A stretch of DNA of 64,000 nucleotides. It comes from Cordilura impudica. Lineage: Eukaryota; Arthropoda; Insecta; Diptera; Scathophagidae. The notes under the pieces were generated by a model. It did no database searches. It had not been told where the DNA came from and saw nothing but the letters and a program-made list of their open reading frames with translations. Below are positions 43,702 through 54,955 of this stretch, piece after piece. Position 1 is the stretch's first letter, and every line of letters starts with the position of its first letter. Location: contig OY821518.1 in NCBI GenBank assembly GCA_963682025.1, positions 224,917,070-224,981,069 on the forward strand, written 5' to 3'. A program made the position numbers and the translations under genes.

Positions 43702-45706
43702 CTAGCCTATTAATATTATAGATACACTTAGATTTATTTGGATTAAGTCGTAGGCCATTGCCGTTGCCCTATTTAGAATTCGTTTGGGATCATAATTTAG
43801 TTCTTGAGTTTTGGAAATAATTGAATCTTTGGTACTACTTAAATATAACTGAATGTCATGAGCGTACATCTGAATCTTAGAGAATTTAATTTGTTTTGGA
43901 AGATCATTGGCATATATCGAATAAAGTAGTGGTCTAAGGATCGAGCCCTGTGGTACCCCTCTTATAACTTGCAGTGAGTTTGAGATGAAGCTACCATTAG
44001 CAACAGATTGTGATCTGTTTATGAGATATGATGACATGAGTCTAACTGCTAATTCAGAAAAGTTAAAAAACGTCTTCAGTTTGAGGCATAAAATTGAGTG
44101 GTGCACCGTGTCAAATGCCTTCGAGTGGTCCAATAAAACCAAAAAAGATATTTTTCCATCATCCATGTTACTTCTTAACTCCTCAACTACATCAGATAAA
44201 GCTGTTATATAGCTATGTTGGGGTCTGAAACCAGATTGACGCTCTGTAAGTAAGTTGTTGTCGTTTAAATACCTAAAGATCTGTCTGTGTAAAAGGTGCT
44301 CGAAAACTTTTGAGAGATATGGAAGAATTGCAATCGGGCGGTATTCGTTACCCGTTTTTGGTACTGGTAAAATTTTGGCATGTTTCCACTTCATTTGAAA
44401 GGTGCTAGTAGTGATTATGGAGTTAAACAAGAACATTATGAAACGGACAATCCATGGTAAAATCATTTTTATAAATCTGGGGTGAATATTATCAAGGACC
44501 ACTGCATTCGATTTAATAGCATTGAAACTTTCAACTACCTCTGTTAGTGTTACACATTGAAAGTTAAATTTTGGAATGTTTGAATTGTTAGATGGACAAT
44601 CATCATACAATTCGTTATTTACGGCTGGTAGAGGAATATTTACAAAAGCTTCATTTAGCGCATTAATGTCAACATTCATTGATTGCCTTATTTATTCCAA
44701 TTTCGCATATTTGTTTCCAGGTTTTTTTACTTCCAATAGCTGTATTAAATTTGTTAAAATAATAAGAAGACTTATCATGCCTTATTTTGGAAACAACCGC
44801 TTTCCTAGCCATCTTATATATGCGTCGTGATATTCTTCTAATTCAGATTATCACGGTGTTCTATTAGCATCTTGGTTTCCATTGTAAACCAAGGTCTATC
44901 TCCATTTTTAACAGCTTTCGTTTTGATGAGGACATGTTTGTTGTAAATTCCTAAAATTTTACCATTAAGAAATGACAGTTGTTCTCCAACAGTCGGTAAA
45001 TAGAAAATTTGATCCCATGGAGTAGAGCAAAGATCATATCCCAAAGCCAAGATATCAATATTATCAAAATCACGATACGTAAATGTTTGGGGCCGGGTTT
45101 GCAAAATCGTATGATAAAAGGAGTAGATCGTGCTTCGAGAATGCTGGTGCTGCTAACTGATCATAATTAAGGACTTTACTTTCATTGCTGGTAAAGAAAA
45201 GATAAAGCAAAGTGCTATTTGTCGACGTGAAGTGTGTAGGCCTCGTTGTGTTGACAGCTGATTAGTTAAACATTCGAAAAGATTGTTATTGAAATCACCT
45301 GATATAATGACTTCAGAGTATGACATTGATAAAAGCTCCAGCTTCGTGATAAGACTATCAAGCTTTATCCGTTTATGTGGACTGTATACACATCCAAGAA
45401 GAAGCTTATCACCACGACAATTTACGTCTATATTCCACGTCAATTTACTTGAAATATTATTTTTTTTATATAAATTGCAACACCATCAGCATGGCCATTT
45501 CTATCAGAACGAAAGACACAGTACCCTTTCAGTTCATAGATATTGTCGCTAATATTATCACAGAACCATGTCTCAGAAACACATATAGCGTCAACACCCG
45601 AGTTTTCAAATAAAAGTCGAAACTCATTAAGTTTATTGCATAAACTTTGTGCATTTAAATGACAAATACTGAAACCCTGTCTATGATTAGCCAGGATACG
45701 TACCAT
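43702..45706 (-). pseudogene. Non-LTR endonuclease and reverse transcriptase
   Basis: 45440-45706 is the endonuclease start (ICHLNAQSLCNKLNEFRLLF, GVDAICVSETWF). 45153-45443 continues (LLLGCVYSPHKR, EVIISGDFNNNL). 44838-45104 is the linker (NGDRPWFTMETKMLIEHRD). 43702-44679 is the RT with SNAVVLDNIHPRFIKMILP, HAKILPVPKTGNEYRPIAIL, LTERQSGFRPQHSYITAL, FLVLLDHSKAFDTVHHSILC and IRGVPQGSILRPLLYSIYAN. The catalytic YADD box reads YAHD, and the A-box FxxxD is LLDHSKAF. Frameshifts separate the pieces, so the element is inactive. Confidence 0.88.
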
Positions 45707-45819
45707 GTTATAATTACCATCTCTAGAGCCAACTTGTTCATATGATATACTTGTCGTAATGACATTCTAAAGCAATGTAATAAAATTTGCATTTATAAAG
45801 TAAATTTAATAATAAACAA

Positions 45820-46595
45820 GAAAGAAAATTATAGTCGGTCTAGACCGACTATACGATACCCTATACCATGCGTTTAGAGACCCTATCTCTTAGGCCCAAC
45901 TAACTGGACATAGAAAATAAGCAAAAACCAAATTTGATTGGGATTTTTATTAATTTTTTTGGCTGCAGATATGAAAAAGTTCATATCTGATACTATATCT
46001 ATATCTGTATATAGGGACTTGGTCCAAAAATGGACCGATCCTGATCAAGTTTGGTAAAGTCTCTTGTATTTTGCAAAAATATATACAAACAAAATTTGAG
46101 AAGAATCAGTGCAATATTTTTGTTTTTTAATAGATTTAAGTGAAGATCGGGAAACAGCTCTATATGGGGTAAAAGGGATCATTTTTGGACTACTCATTAA
46201 CGGATGTAATGAACGCATACAAACCCAATTTGAGTAAGATTTATATGACAATTTGGATCTTATGGCAATTTATGTCGATTTCATATGGGTAATTTGTATG
46301 GGGGCTAGGTCTGAACATGGACCGATTCTCACCAATTTCAATAGCGTTCATCCCATGGTCGATAGAAGCTTATATTCTAAATTTCATCAAAATATATTCA
46401 TATTTGATTACAAGGTTTACATGGACACACAGACGGACGGACGGACGGACGGACATTGTTAAGTCAACTCAGAAAGTGATTCTGATTCGATCGGTATAAT
46501 TAAAGATGGGTGTAGGTCAAATATTTTTGGTTGTTACAAACAGCAGCACAAAGTCATTATACCCAAACCACATAGTGGTATAGGGTATAAAAATA
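45820..46595 (+). repeat. Dispersed repeat with terminal palindrome and GGAC microsatellite
   Basis: It starts with a perfect 22-bp palindrome (ATAGTCGGTCT and its complement, 45831-45852). It has a GGAC run at about 46431-46452 and ends CATTATACCCAAACCACATA..GGTATAGGGTATAAAAA. A fragment of the same end lies at 19640-19690. I cannot assign a superfamily. It sits between the non-LTR element and the piggyBac coding region. Confidence 0.55.
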
Positions 46596-46799
46596 AATGT
46601 TTGAAAGTATTCTTTGGGGTGAAGCCCTTTACTACACTTGTTACATATAAATTTGGATTTTTTTCCTGTCAGTTTCTGTGTATTCGACTATCATATCGAG
46701 AATCATCCACAATTGATTGGCGCGCCTTCCTCAAAGAAAGAGTCCCATACGATTCTTGTAACATAACGTCGGAATACTAACAAATTTGCACAATTTGGA

Positions 46800-48200
46800 T
46801 CATTTGGATGATTCTTTTTCATTAATAGCCATGCATTGACCACGGATACATCCAAAAAATATGAAAAAATTGGCCACCACCATTTCTTTTAACGTATTCG
46901 AGATCGATAAACAGCCACCATTTGATCAATTTTATCCACACCACCCATGCCCAGATTATAATGTTGAATAGCTTTAGGCTGAACAACCTGTGCGGCTCCT
47001 TGTCCTCTAACGTACCAACCATTTTCATTTCGGTCAAAATTTGTGCCAATGGTTACAACGTTGTTGTCTTTCCGCCGTAATAAGAAAAATGTTACCATTA
47101 CTTGCAAATTGGTAATCTATTGAACCACGAGCTTCCTTTTCCATTGCAGCCACAGGTGTCAGCGGACATTTTTCGGTGCGACCTTCTCTTATTGTCCCAA
47201 TTGCACAAATTCCTAACGAGGACAGATGATGAAGTAATTTTACCGACATAAAATAATTATCAATATAGACCTAGTAAAAAACTTTTAAAAATATGGAGCT
47301 GATCTTGAAAATCAAGTTTGCTTACCTTGAATTCTTGGTTATGAAGCACCTTGGCTTTTGCCAAGAGATCCACCACTTTGTCCCCACCAACACCAAAACC
47401 AAGAACACAAGTTTCTGCGGTTTTTCCCATTTATATTTCAAATTGGTACATATATCCGTTGCTAAAATTCAGGGCCCAATTCTTAAACCCAAAGCGAATT
47501 AGTTTACCATGTATACACTGTTTAGCATAGCGCTTCCCGTAGTATGGAATCATGCTTTCGTCTGTGGAAGGACTTTCATCGAGCCCGCCATACTTTAAAA
47601 ACACTTCGTGGAGGTGGGATATAGTGGGTCTAATTTTATAAAAGCGATCTTCACCGTGTTCCTTCAAGTTGTCGTTCAAATGAAAATTATTCAACATTTT
47701 TTTAAATCTTTTTAATCGTATAGATTCCGCCAAAAGATTGGGTGTTTCCTGTGTTTCGCTCCAATCAATACATTTGTTTTTGGGGATATTTAGCATAACC
47801 AGACATGAGCATGGCGCCAATAAATACACGGATTCCATCCAATGTGACACTTAGGTCGTAGTTTTTCTGTAAAGCATATATGTTCGATTGCTCTACTATC
47901 AAATTAAGGAAGCTTTCAGTAAAAAAGAGCCCAAAATAATCTGAAGGAGTACGACAGTTTTGAGATTCTTCTCTGGTAGGTTGTGGATGGGATTGGGTCT
48001 CTATTGATTTATTTTTTGCCAATTGTTGTCCTCGACACGTCTTATTTTGGAGAGTGGAACATTGTCCTCTTCATCAGTGCTTGATTCATCATGTTGAAGT
48101 TGTACTTCTGCTTCAGCGGACAACATTTGTCTTCCAAGAGATGATTCAAATAGCATCATGTTCCTCATCACTCTTATCCGAATCTTCATCAGTTTCATTA
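46800..48200 (-). pseudogene. piggyBac transposase, decayed (element 1)
   Basis: Minus-strand pieces in order are as follows. 48001-48198 is an acidic start (ESSTDEEDNVPLSKIRR). 47765-48022 has TPSDYFGLFFTESFLNLIVE and DGIRVFIGAMLMSGY. 47431-47850 has CIDWSETQETPNLLAESIRL, FKKMLNNFHLNDN and GGLDESPSTDESMIPYYGKR, the DE..IP..GR region of the catalytic core. 47034-47249 comes next. 46889-47107 has VKAIQHYNLGMGGVDKIDQM, the MGGVD motif. The YAKQCIHGKLIRFGFKNW segment is typical of the family (PxKPIRFGFK). Frameshifts between pieces make it inactive. The usual C-terminal cysteine-rich domain was not found. Confidence 0.85.
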
Positions 48201-48465
48201 TGTTCAGTTGGAGGAATTATCCATGTTATCCGTTACTTCATCCATGTTCTCAAATTCTTCAATTATTTGAGCAACTATTAGTCTATTACATATCCATACA
48301 ACACAAAAATTGGGGGGTATTTATGTTAATTTTAACATTAATACAATATTTAAATATATTTTAGAATTTTAAAACTTATTTTTAACAGAAATAACACATT
48401 TTTTTTAGTTAGCTTCAAAGTAGATTTTGTAACGTCCGTTATAACGGACCAGACCATGTAATGGG

Positions 48466-49010
48466 TCAACGGCAAAATTCAAGACCTAGCGCCACGATTT
48501 TAATACAACTCCTAGACATAAATAAGTCTAAGTTCCAGACCTAAAAATTACCAAAGAAACAAAAAATTCCATTGTAGATTTCAGCCAAAATTCTAGATCA
48601 CAGGCAAACCAGGATGGATTTCAGTATAAATGCTAGTCAAAAATTAAGACTCTAAAGCCGAGATGTTATTCTAAGTTCAAGATATAAAGAAGCCATGATT
48701 TTATTGTTAAATTAAATCACAAAAGAGCCACAATTTAAATCTAAAATAGGGGAAAAATTCAAGAACCCAAAAACCCGATTTAAGTCAAAATTAATGGAAA
48801 AATTCAAGACATATGGCCATAATTTCAGTCTAAATTCAAGACTCATAGAGAACATGGTTTTAGTCCAAATTCTAGACATATATAAGTCTAATTTCCAGAC
48901 CTTAAAATGTCCATTCCCATAGAATCGTTGACATAAGTCCAAACTTCAGAGCTGAAAATGACAAAAAAAAAACAAAATTCCATTCTCACAGAAGGCTATA
49001 TTTTAATCTT
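48466..49010. repeat. Degenerate short-unit array, third part
   Basis: The array (ATTCAAGACCTA.CGCCACGATTTTA..., TAAGTCTAA.TTCCAGACCT) resumes right after the piggyBac TTAA/TCAA site. It joins in register with the sequence left of 41090. Confidence 0.7.
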
Positions 49011-49014
49011 AGTT

Positions 49015-49800
49015 CTAATTGAGACGAATTTTGCATAAAGACCTTGGTATGACGCCATACAAAGTCCAATTGGTTCAGGAGTTGAAGCCAACTGACCATC
49101 CAATGCGTTTTCGCTTCGCTAAGTGGGCCTGCGATCGACTTACAGAAGATGCCGATTTTGCCAAAAAAAAAAATCATCTTTTCAGATGAAGCTCATTTTG
49201 ATCTTGGCGGGTATGTAAACAAGCAAAATTGTCGCATTTGGGGCAAAGAAAACCCGCACGCATACATTAAAAGCCGATACACCCAAAACGAGTCACTGTT
49301 TGGTGCGGATTTTGGTCCAGAGGCATAATTGGGCCATTTTTCTTAGAAAATGAGCAAGGAGTGGCCGTTACAGTCAATGGCGATCGTTATCGGGCCATGT
49401 TGAACGAATTGAAGAGGAGGATATTGGCAACATTTGGTTTCAACAGGACGGCGCTACGTGCCACACAACCGAAGCTACACTCTATGTTTTGCGCACTGTT
49501 TTTGAAGATCGCATTATCAGCCGCAGAGCTGATGTCGTTTGGCCACCTCGGAGCTGCGATTTGACAGCGTTGGACTATTATTTGTGGGGTGCCCTCAAAG
49601 ATAAGTGTTACGCCAACAAGCCAGAGACAATTGACGCTTTAAAGGACAATATTCGTGAAGCCATTGGTGAAATACAGCTGCACACAATCGATAATGTGCT
49701 TAAAAATTGGACCGATCGTGTAGGCTACTGCATGGCCAGCCGAGGCAGCCATTTGAATGAAATTATTTTCCATTATTAACCGGAAGGATTGTACTTTCAA
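49015..49800 (+). pseudogene. Tc1/mariner-superfamily transposase relic
   Basis: The plus strand reads RRILHKDLGMTPYKVQLVQE, TDHPMRFRFAKWACDRLTED, then after a frameshift in an A-run at about 49165, IIFSDEAHFDLGGYVNKQNC. Further frames give VAVTVNGDRYRAMLNE, VFEDRIISRRADVVWPPRSC, DLTALDYYLWGALKDKCYAN and VGYCMASRGSHLNEIIFHY with a stop at 49777. SDEAHF holds the first catalytic aspartate, and DLTALDYYLW replaces the D(L)TPLD.(Y/F)LWG motif at the third position. The N-terminal helix-turn-helix part is missing. Several indels make it inactive. Confidence 0.85.
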
Positions 49801-49839
49801 ATAAAAAAAGAAATTTGAGATAATATTCACTAGTTTTTT

Positions 49840-50918
49840 TTATAGCATTTTCAAAAAAAAAAAAGTTATTTGGCAGACCCTTTAGATCGAAAAAAAAAAT
49901 GTACGATATAAATCTAACTGCCCGACCTTAAAATGTTCGAAGAAATAAAAAAATTATATACCCAAGGAAGCCACGAATTTCGACTAAATTCTCTATAAGA
50001 AGAAATTCCATACCTTAAAACGACCTATGGCACAAAAAGTTCTCTACCCAAAGAAGCCCCAATTTTAGTCTAAATTCGATAGTATTAAGTCTAAATTCCT
50101 GACCTTCAAATATCCGAAGAAACAAAAATTCCATTTCTACAAACCATGAAATGTTCGAAACATAAAATTGCATTTCTATAAAAGCCTCTAAATTCTAGAT
50201 CATAAAGAGCCATCAATAAGTCGAAACGCCAGAACTCAAATGTTCAACGAAACACAAAATTTAGTACTCACAGAAACCTCGATGTTTGTCTAAAATTTTC
50301 GATCATAAGGAACCACGACATTAGTCTAACTTGTAGATCTTTAACTGATCGAAGACACAAAAAATTCTATACCCAAAGAAGCCACGATTTTAGTAAAAAT
50401 TCTCGATCATAAAGAACCAAATGTGCCTAAATTCTAAACCTTAAATTTTAAACTTAAAATGTCGAAAGAAACACAAAATTAAATTAAACTAAAGTTAAAG
50501 TTTAAATTATAAACTTTATAAAGCTACGGTTTGAGTCTAATTTACTGTCATTTGAAACCATAATTTTTGGCCAAATAATTTCCGATATAAAAATTATAAC
50601 AATTTGATATCACGAATATTAATAACATACCAGAAATTTATATATACTAAACCATTTGCCTTAATTCAAGACCTTTACGACAGCTAATTTCAAGATAACT
50701 TAACGGGCCTAAGGAAGTAAAACTATAGCTAAAAAATCAAGTCTTGGCCTTATAGAGCCACGATTAAAGCATATTTACCAAACTTTATAAATCCAATATA
50801 AAGAGGAAATAAGACTTTATAAAGCTACGGTTGAAGTTAATATTCTTGAATTTATAAAGCCACAATTGAAGCTAAATTACTGCACCTTATAAGGTCATGA
50901 TAAAAGCAAAATTTAATA
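49840..50918. repeat. Degenerate short-unit array, fourth part
   Basis: Many divergent copies of A(A/T)(A/C)TTCTAGATCATAAAGAGCCA / AAGAAGCCACGATTTTAGTCTAAATTC-like units. Towards the right the core shifts to AAGCTACGGTTGAAG and AAGCCACAATTGAAGC. No coding sequence is seen. Confidence 0.7.
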
Positions 50919-51143
50919 AATCAAAAATTTCATGTGCGCTTACGATATTTTGAATATACTTATAGGAAATCGATAAGATTTTTAGTTTAGAAGATATAAC
51001 ACTTCAAAGATGACTGATTTTCAATTTTTGAAAAAAAAAACAAATTTTAGGCAACTTGGTCTAATTTCAGGTAGAATATAAAACAACTAGGTAACTATCG
51101 TAATTTTATGTTTCTATTGATTTATGTATTTATTCAATATGTA

Positions 51144-52523
51144 ACTTTGCTGTACAGAATAAACACAAGAAAACTAGATTATCAACGTTGCTGGCATGCC
51201 CGCTTTTCGCTCGGCTAGAGCTCACCGGATTGGGAGTGGTCCTTACCAACCAATCTGCCGTTTCAAAACTACAAAAAAATTTTTATTTCATGCCAGCCTT
51301 CAAACATAGAACTAAGAAAATAAAAAAAAAATTTCGCGGACCCTAAGCTCACTCCGATTTGACCAAATTTACTACCACACACAATCACACCCTCCTCTGC
51401 CACACTCATTCGCGTCCTCCTGGAAGATGTCGCTTACCGGGTACGTCCCTCCCACCTGAAATCCCACAGGGATTTGCCATGACATGTTTCCATCTATGTC
51501 CCCGACATAGTCCACTCCTTATTTCTCCCTACCACCACAACAATTAACCGCTCATTTTAAGACAACAACAAAATATAAATATATATAAGCCTCAAATGTT
51601 GATTAATAGTTACGCCGAAAAATTTTCAATCGGATCAACGGGGCTTCGCTTGTTGACACTGCGGTCGTTCGTCCATCTAAGTGTCCGAATAGTATATGCA
51701 CCTGTTCAATCACGCACTTGCCTCTTCGAAAATGGCATATTTGTTCTTTCTTTTACTTATTTGATTTTCCTTATACTATATATATATTTCCTTTATTTTA
51801 TTATTTTAACCTATATACATTGAAAACACTTTTTTCTTTCAGAATTATTATACGAATAAAAAAAACGGAACCTGGATCGAGCTCAACCTAGACCGCACTT
51901 AATAATGCACTATATAAAAAAGTTTAAAAAAACTGTAAAAACAAAGGTATATAAATACATATATATAAAAAAAAGAGAAAGAATTATGTACCTTCCTTTC
52001 CAGAAAGGAGCTGTCGCGTTAGTCTGGTCATACTTAATGGTCTAGTCATCTAACTGTCCGGACCTGGTCAATACCTAGCTCCCCGGTTCGGTGGTGCTTA
52101 TGCGGCTTCTCCAACATTGACTCTGGTCGAGGTGATTGCAGCTTGCTGGTTCCACTTGAAGTTCAAATAATCCACACTCACTTCAACGGTTTCTTTCTGT
52201 ATATTACTTCTTTTTATATACTGTAATCTTTTTAATATTCCGTTTTTTTCTTTTGCACTTTGTATTTTTATTTAGGACTTTTATGAACTCAAAAAAACGT
52301 ATTCACTTCAGCTCCCAAAAACGAAAAACGGCCAAGATGGCTCCTTTTCTTTCTCGTATATAGCTGAGTTTTCGCTCCAAAATAACAAAATTCCCCAGCC
52401 TCGCCATTTTCTGAATAGCCTTGATTTTCTCAGCTAGAAGTTATATCGTAACTATCCGTTGTTTCAACCGCCTCTCTTCTTCTTACTTTGCTATTCACAA
52501 CCTTATTAATCCTCACATGACAA
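51144..52523. mobile_element. 1.38-kb insertion in Transib E, unclassified
   Basis: ATGTA at 51139-51143 and 52524-52528 may be a 5-bp duplication. The insert has no recognisable protein, is locally GC-richer (51190-51500, 52010-52190) and contains AATAAA-type signals. It could be a solo LTR, but clear TG...CA ends were not seen. Confidence 0.4.
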
Positions 52524-52734
52524 ATGTATTATAGAAAAAAAAATTACTGTTTACTTTGTGTTTCTCCAGGTAAATCGCTAACTGTCTACTTTTTCACTAT
52601 TTTTCAACTTTGATGGAAAATATATATATCTGCCATCAAAATATGTTCTTTACCTAATTCAAACAAAGTCCAGCTGCTCCCAGCTACACCTTCGACTGCT
52701 AGAGGCTAAAAAAGACATTGTTCCAGAACGTATA

Positions 52735-54495
52735 ACAAATAATCTTTGCCTGAGATATGCAAATATTGAGGCGAAATGGATGAAAATATGCCGAGGCATT
52801 CAGAAATTCAACTCCAAATACGAGGACTTGCTTAATGAAGATACCTTCCTGGATACATTGGCAGAAGATGAACCCACCACATTAACCGGACGTGCAAGAG
52901 GGAGGCCACAAAAAAATATGGAGGAGTGTTCAAATTTTACAAGAAAGAGAAAACTTGTCGATGCCACTAACGATTTAACCAAGGACCACTTATCGAAAGA
53001 GCTGTCTATTAATTATACAAAGGACAATGACAAAGTTAGTCGCAGATTACAAAATCCGTTGCAGATGCAAGCACTCTACGACTTAAAAGGATTAAAGAGA
53101 GTGTTCCCACTCCCCCAAATGCACACCTTCAAAAGTATGGTTCGAAGAAGCTTTAGCCTTGTTTATGGACTTTCCAAGGACAAATCTAAGGCATCTTTAA
53201 TGCGAAACGTAGCTGATATTTTACCCGGATACAATCACATTTCGACAGCCAAAAAATGCAGGACCACTGCAAACGAGGTTACGGAAATTTCTGTGAAAGC
53301 CATTGTGCAGGATCTTATGGACCATACAGTAACACGGCTGTTGGAGAGTCTTCCTGAAAATGAGTTGGAAAATCTTCCTGAGAAGCTGACATTAATCAGT
53401 AAATGCGGCTGCGATTGATCATCCAGACAACACGTTTGTAAACAAAACATATCATTCAGTGACGCTACAATATCAGACGGGAATATGTTTATGGAATCTG
53501 TTGTTCCTTTGCGGCTTAAATCTGATGTTTCCGTACACTGGAAAAATTGACGGCCGTCACCAGTGCATTATTGCCGCCCAATAATGTTTCAGTTTGCAAG
53601 GGAATCGCCGGAACTCATAAGGACCACGGTGGAGGACATTCAAGAAAAAATTTACAAGATTAGAGAACGAAAATTTCTTAAATGTAGTTACGAGTTCCAC
53701 CCGACCATGGTTGACGGGAAAGTCGCAAACGAACTGACAAATACAACCTCAACATTGCCATGCCCGATTTGCAAAAAGACGCAAAAGAACTTCTGAATTT
53801 TGAACGATACTACAAACGATGAGAACAATTATGTAGATGGAATCTCACCATTGCACGCATGGGTAAGGTGTATGAAGTTTTGCTAAAATTGGCGTATACC
53901 CTTCCACAAAAGGAGGAACACTTTAATGCAAATACATTAGATAAGGATAAGCAAAATATCAGAAAGAACCGAGTACAGGATGAATTTTTCAAAGTAGTTG
54001 GACTAAAAGTAGACTACGCCAGGTGCGGAAACGGGAACTCAAACGATGGAAACACTTCGCGGAGATTTTTTGAAAATGATGAAGCATTAACTCAAATCAC
54101 ATTAACAATCAAATCATTAAACAATTGAGAATGATCTGGAATCTTTTAAACTGCGTTGAAAACTGCGGAAATGTATACACTGAAGAAATTGACACCGACA
54201 GTCCATAAAATATTGGCGCATGGCAAAGATATAATTTAATATCAGTCTTTGCCAATTGGAGAGCTTTCCGAAGAGCTTTCAGGAGTCCATCAAGAAATTT
54301 ATAAAAAATATAGAGGCTCGAACACGTTCAAAGCATCAAGGGTGAGGCAAAAAGAGAATCTCTTCAGCATCTTCCGATCCACTTATTTCATCTCTGCGGC
54401 ATGTAAAGTCACAAAAAGAGTTAGAATCCAATAATTATAGTTTAGAAATGATTAGTTAATTAGATACACCTTCTGTTATTGATTGTGATAATTAA
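52735..54495 (+). pseudogene. Transib (RAG1-like) transposase, copy E
   Basis: It begins within the N-terminal region (LRYANIEAKWMKI) and keeps the AT-hook-like ARGRPQKN followed by FTRKRKLV. The first active-site segment reads KCGCD-stop-SSRQ, so the GCDGSSG motif is destroyed by a stop. Further pieces: HYCRPIMFQFARESPELIRT, MVDGKVANEL, CPICKKTQKNF, GNSNDGNTSRRFF, VHKILAHG and (SEEL)SGVH. The final glutamate region SEEAQES is altered. The copy is the most diverged of family 1 in the window. Confidence 0.85.
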
Positions 54496-54705
54496 TTTGG
54501 AGCAATTTGAAAAAAAATAATTTTGAAAAATCTTAATTTGTTTATTTTTATTTTATATGGATATTAATTTTAAAACATAAAAACCTTAAAGAAATAAACG
54601 TTAAAAATATAAAATGGGTAAAAATCATGATTTTTTTCATGCTGTTAACTAATTTAAACTTTGATAACCCATAAGTAAATATCTAGAAAGTGTATCACTT
54701 CGTTC

Positions 54706-54955
54706 AAGCAGTGCGCTTACCATATGTTGAATAAACTCATCTTATAAGAAATTGTTCAAAGATTGCAAATTTGCTAACTCCAGTAAAATCAGAGTTTTAG
54801 TTTAGAAGATATAACCATTGAAAGTTGACCGATTTTCAGTTTTCAAAAAAACACAGTTTTTAGGCAACTTGGTCCAGTTTTAGGTGGAATATAAAAAATA
54901 TGGATTACTAATCGTAATCTTTTTTATTTCTATTGATTTATGTATTTATTCAGTA
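54706..54955 (+). mobile_element. Transib family 1, fragment F (5' region)
   Basis: GTGCGCTTACCATATGTTGA through AGTTTAGAAGATATAACCAT to TTGATTTATGTATTTATTCA matches the 5' non-coding part of copies B and E. It lacks the terminal heptamer. It breaks off at the same position where copy E is interrupted. Confidence 0.7.

Larger units (their letters stand above)
41290..45780 (-). mobile_element. Non-LTR retrotransposon, nearly full length, interrupted
   Basis: The minus strand runs from an endonuclease (45706) to the post-RT tail (41418). It is interrupted by a hAT element (41652-42938) and a 363-bp insertion (43339-43701). Removal of each insertion restores collinear coding, which fixes the order of events. 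End coordinates are approximate. Clade jockey/CR1-like is an inference from tail motifs. Confidence 0.75.
41094..48465 (-). mobile_element. piggyBac element 1 (nested with LINE and hAT)
   Basis: The left end TTAA|CCCATTAAGTGGTAATGCC and reverse-complemented right end TTGA|CCCATTACATGGTCTGG begin with CCC after a TTAA target (41090-41093; 48466-48469, where it reads TCAA, a one-base decay). Both ends carry a subterminal palindrome GTCCGTT(T/A)(A/T)AACGGAC (41224-41239, 48434-48449). A broken piggyBac transposase lies at 46800-48200 on the minus strand. A non-LTR element and a further dispersed repeat (45820-46590) are inserted within, and the flanking degenerate array is continuous across the element. 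Confidence 0.85.
50919..54705 (+). mobile_element. Transib family 1, copy E (ends lost, interrupted)
   Basis: From AAATCAAAAATTTCATGTGC the sequence follows the 5' part of copy B but the terminal 30 or so bases including the heptamer are gone. The element is interrupted at about 51144-52523. It resumes with AATGTATTATAG and runs through a decayed transposase to CCATAAGTAAATATCTAGAA at about 54690. It then meets the 5' region of another copy (F), with both termini missing at the junction. Confidence 0.78.
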
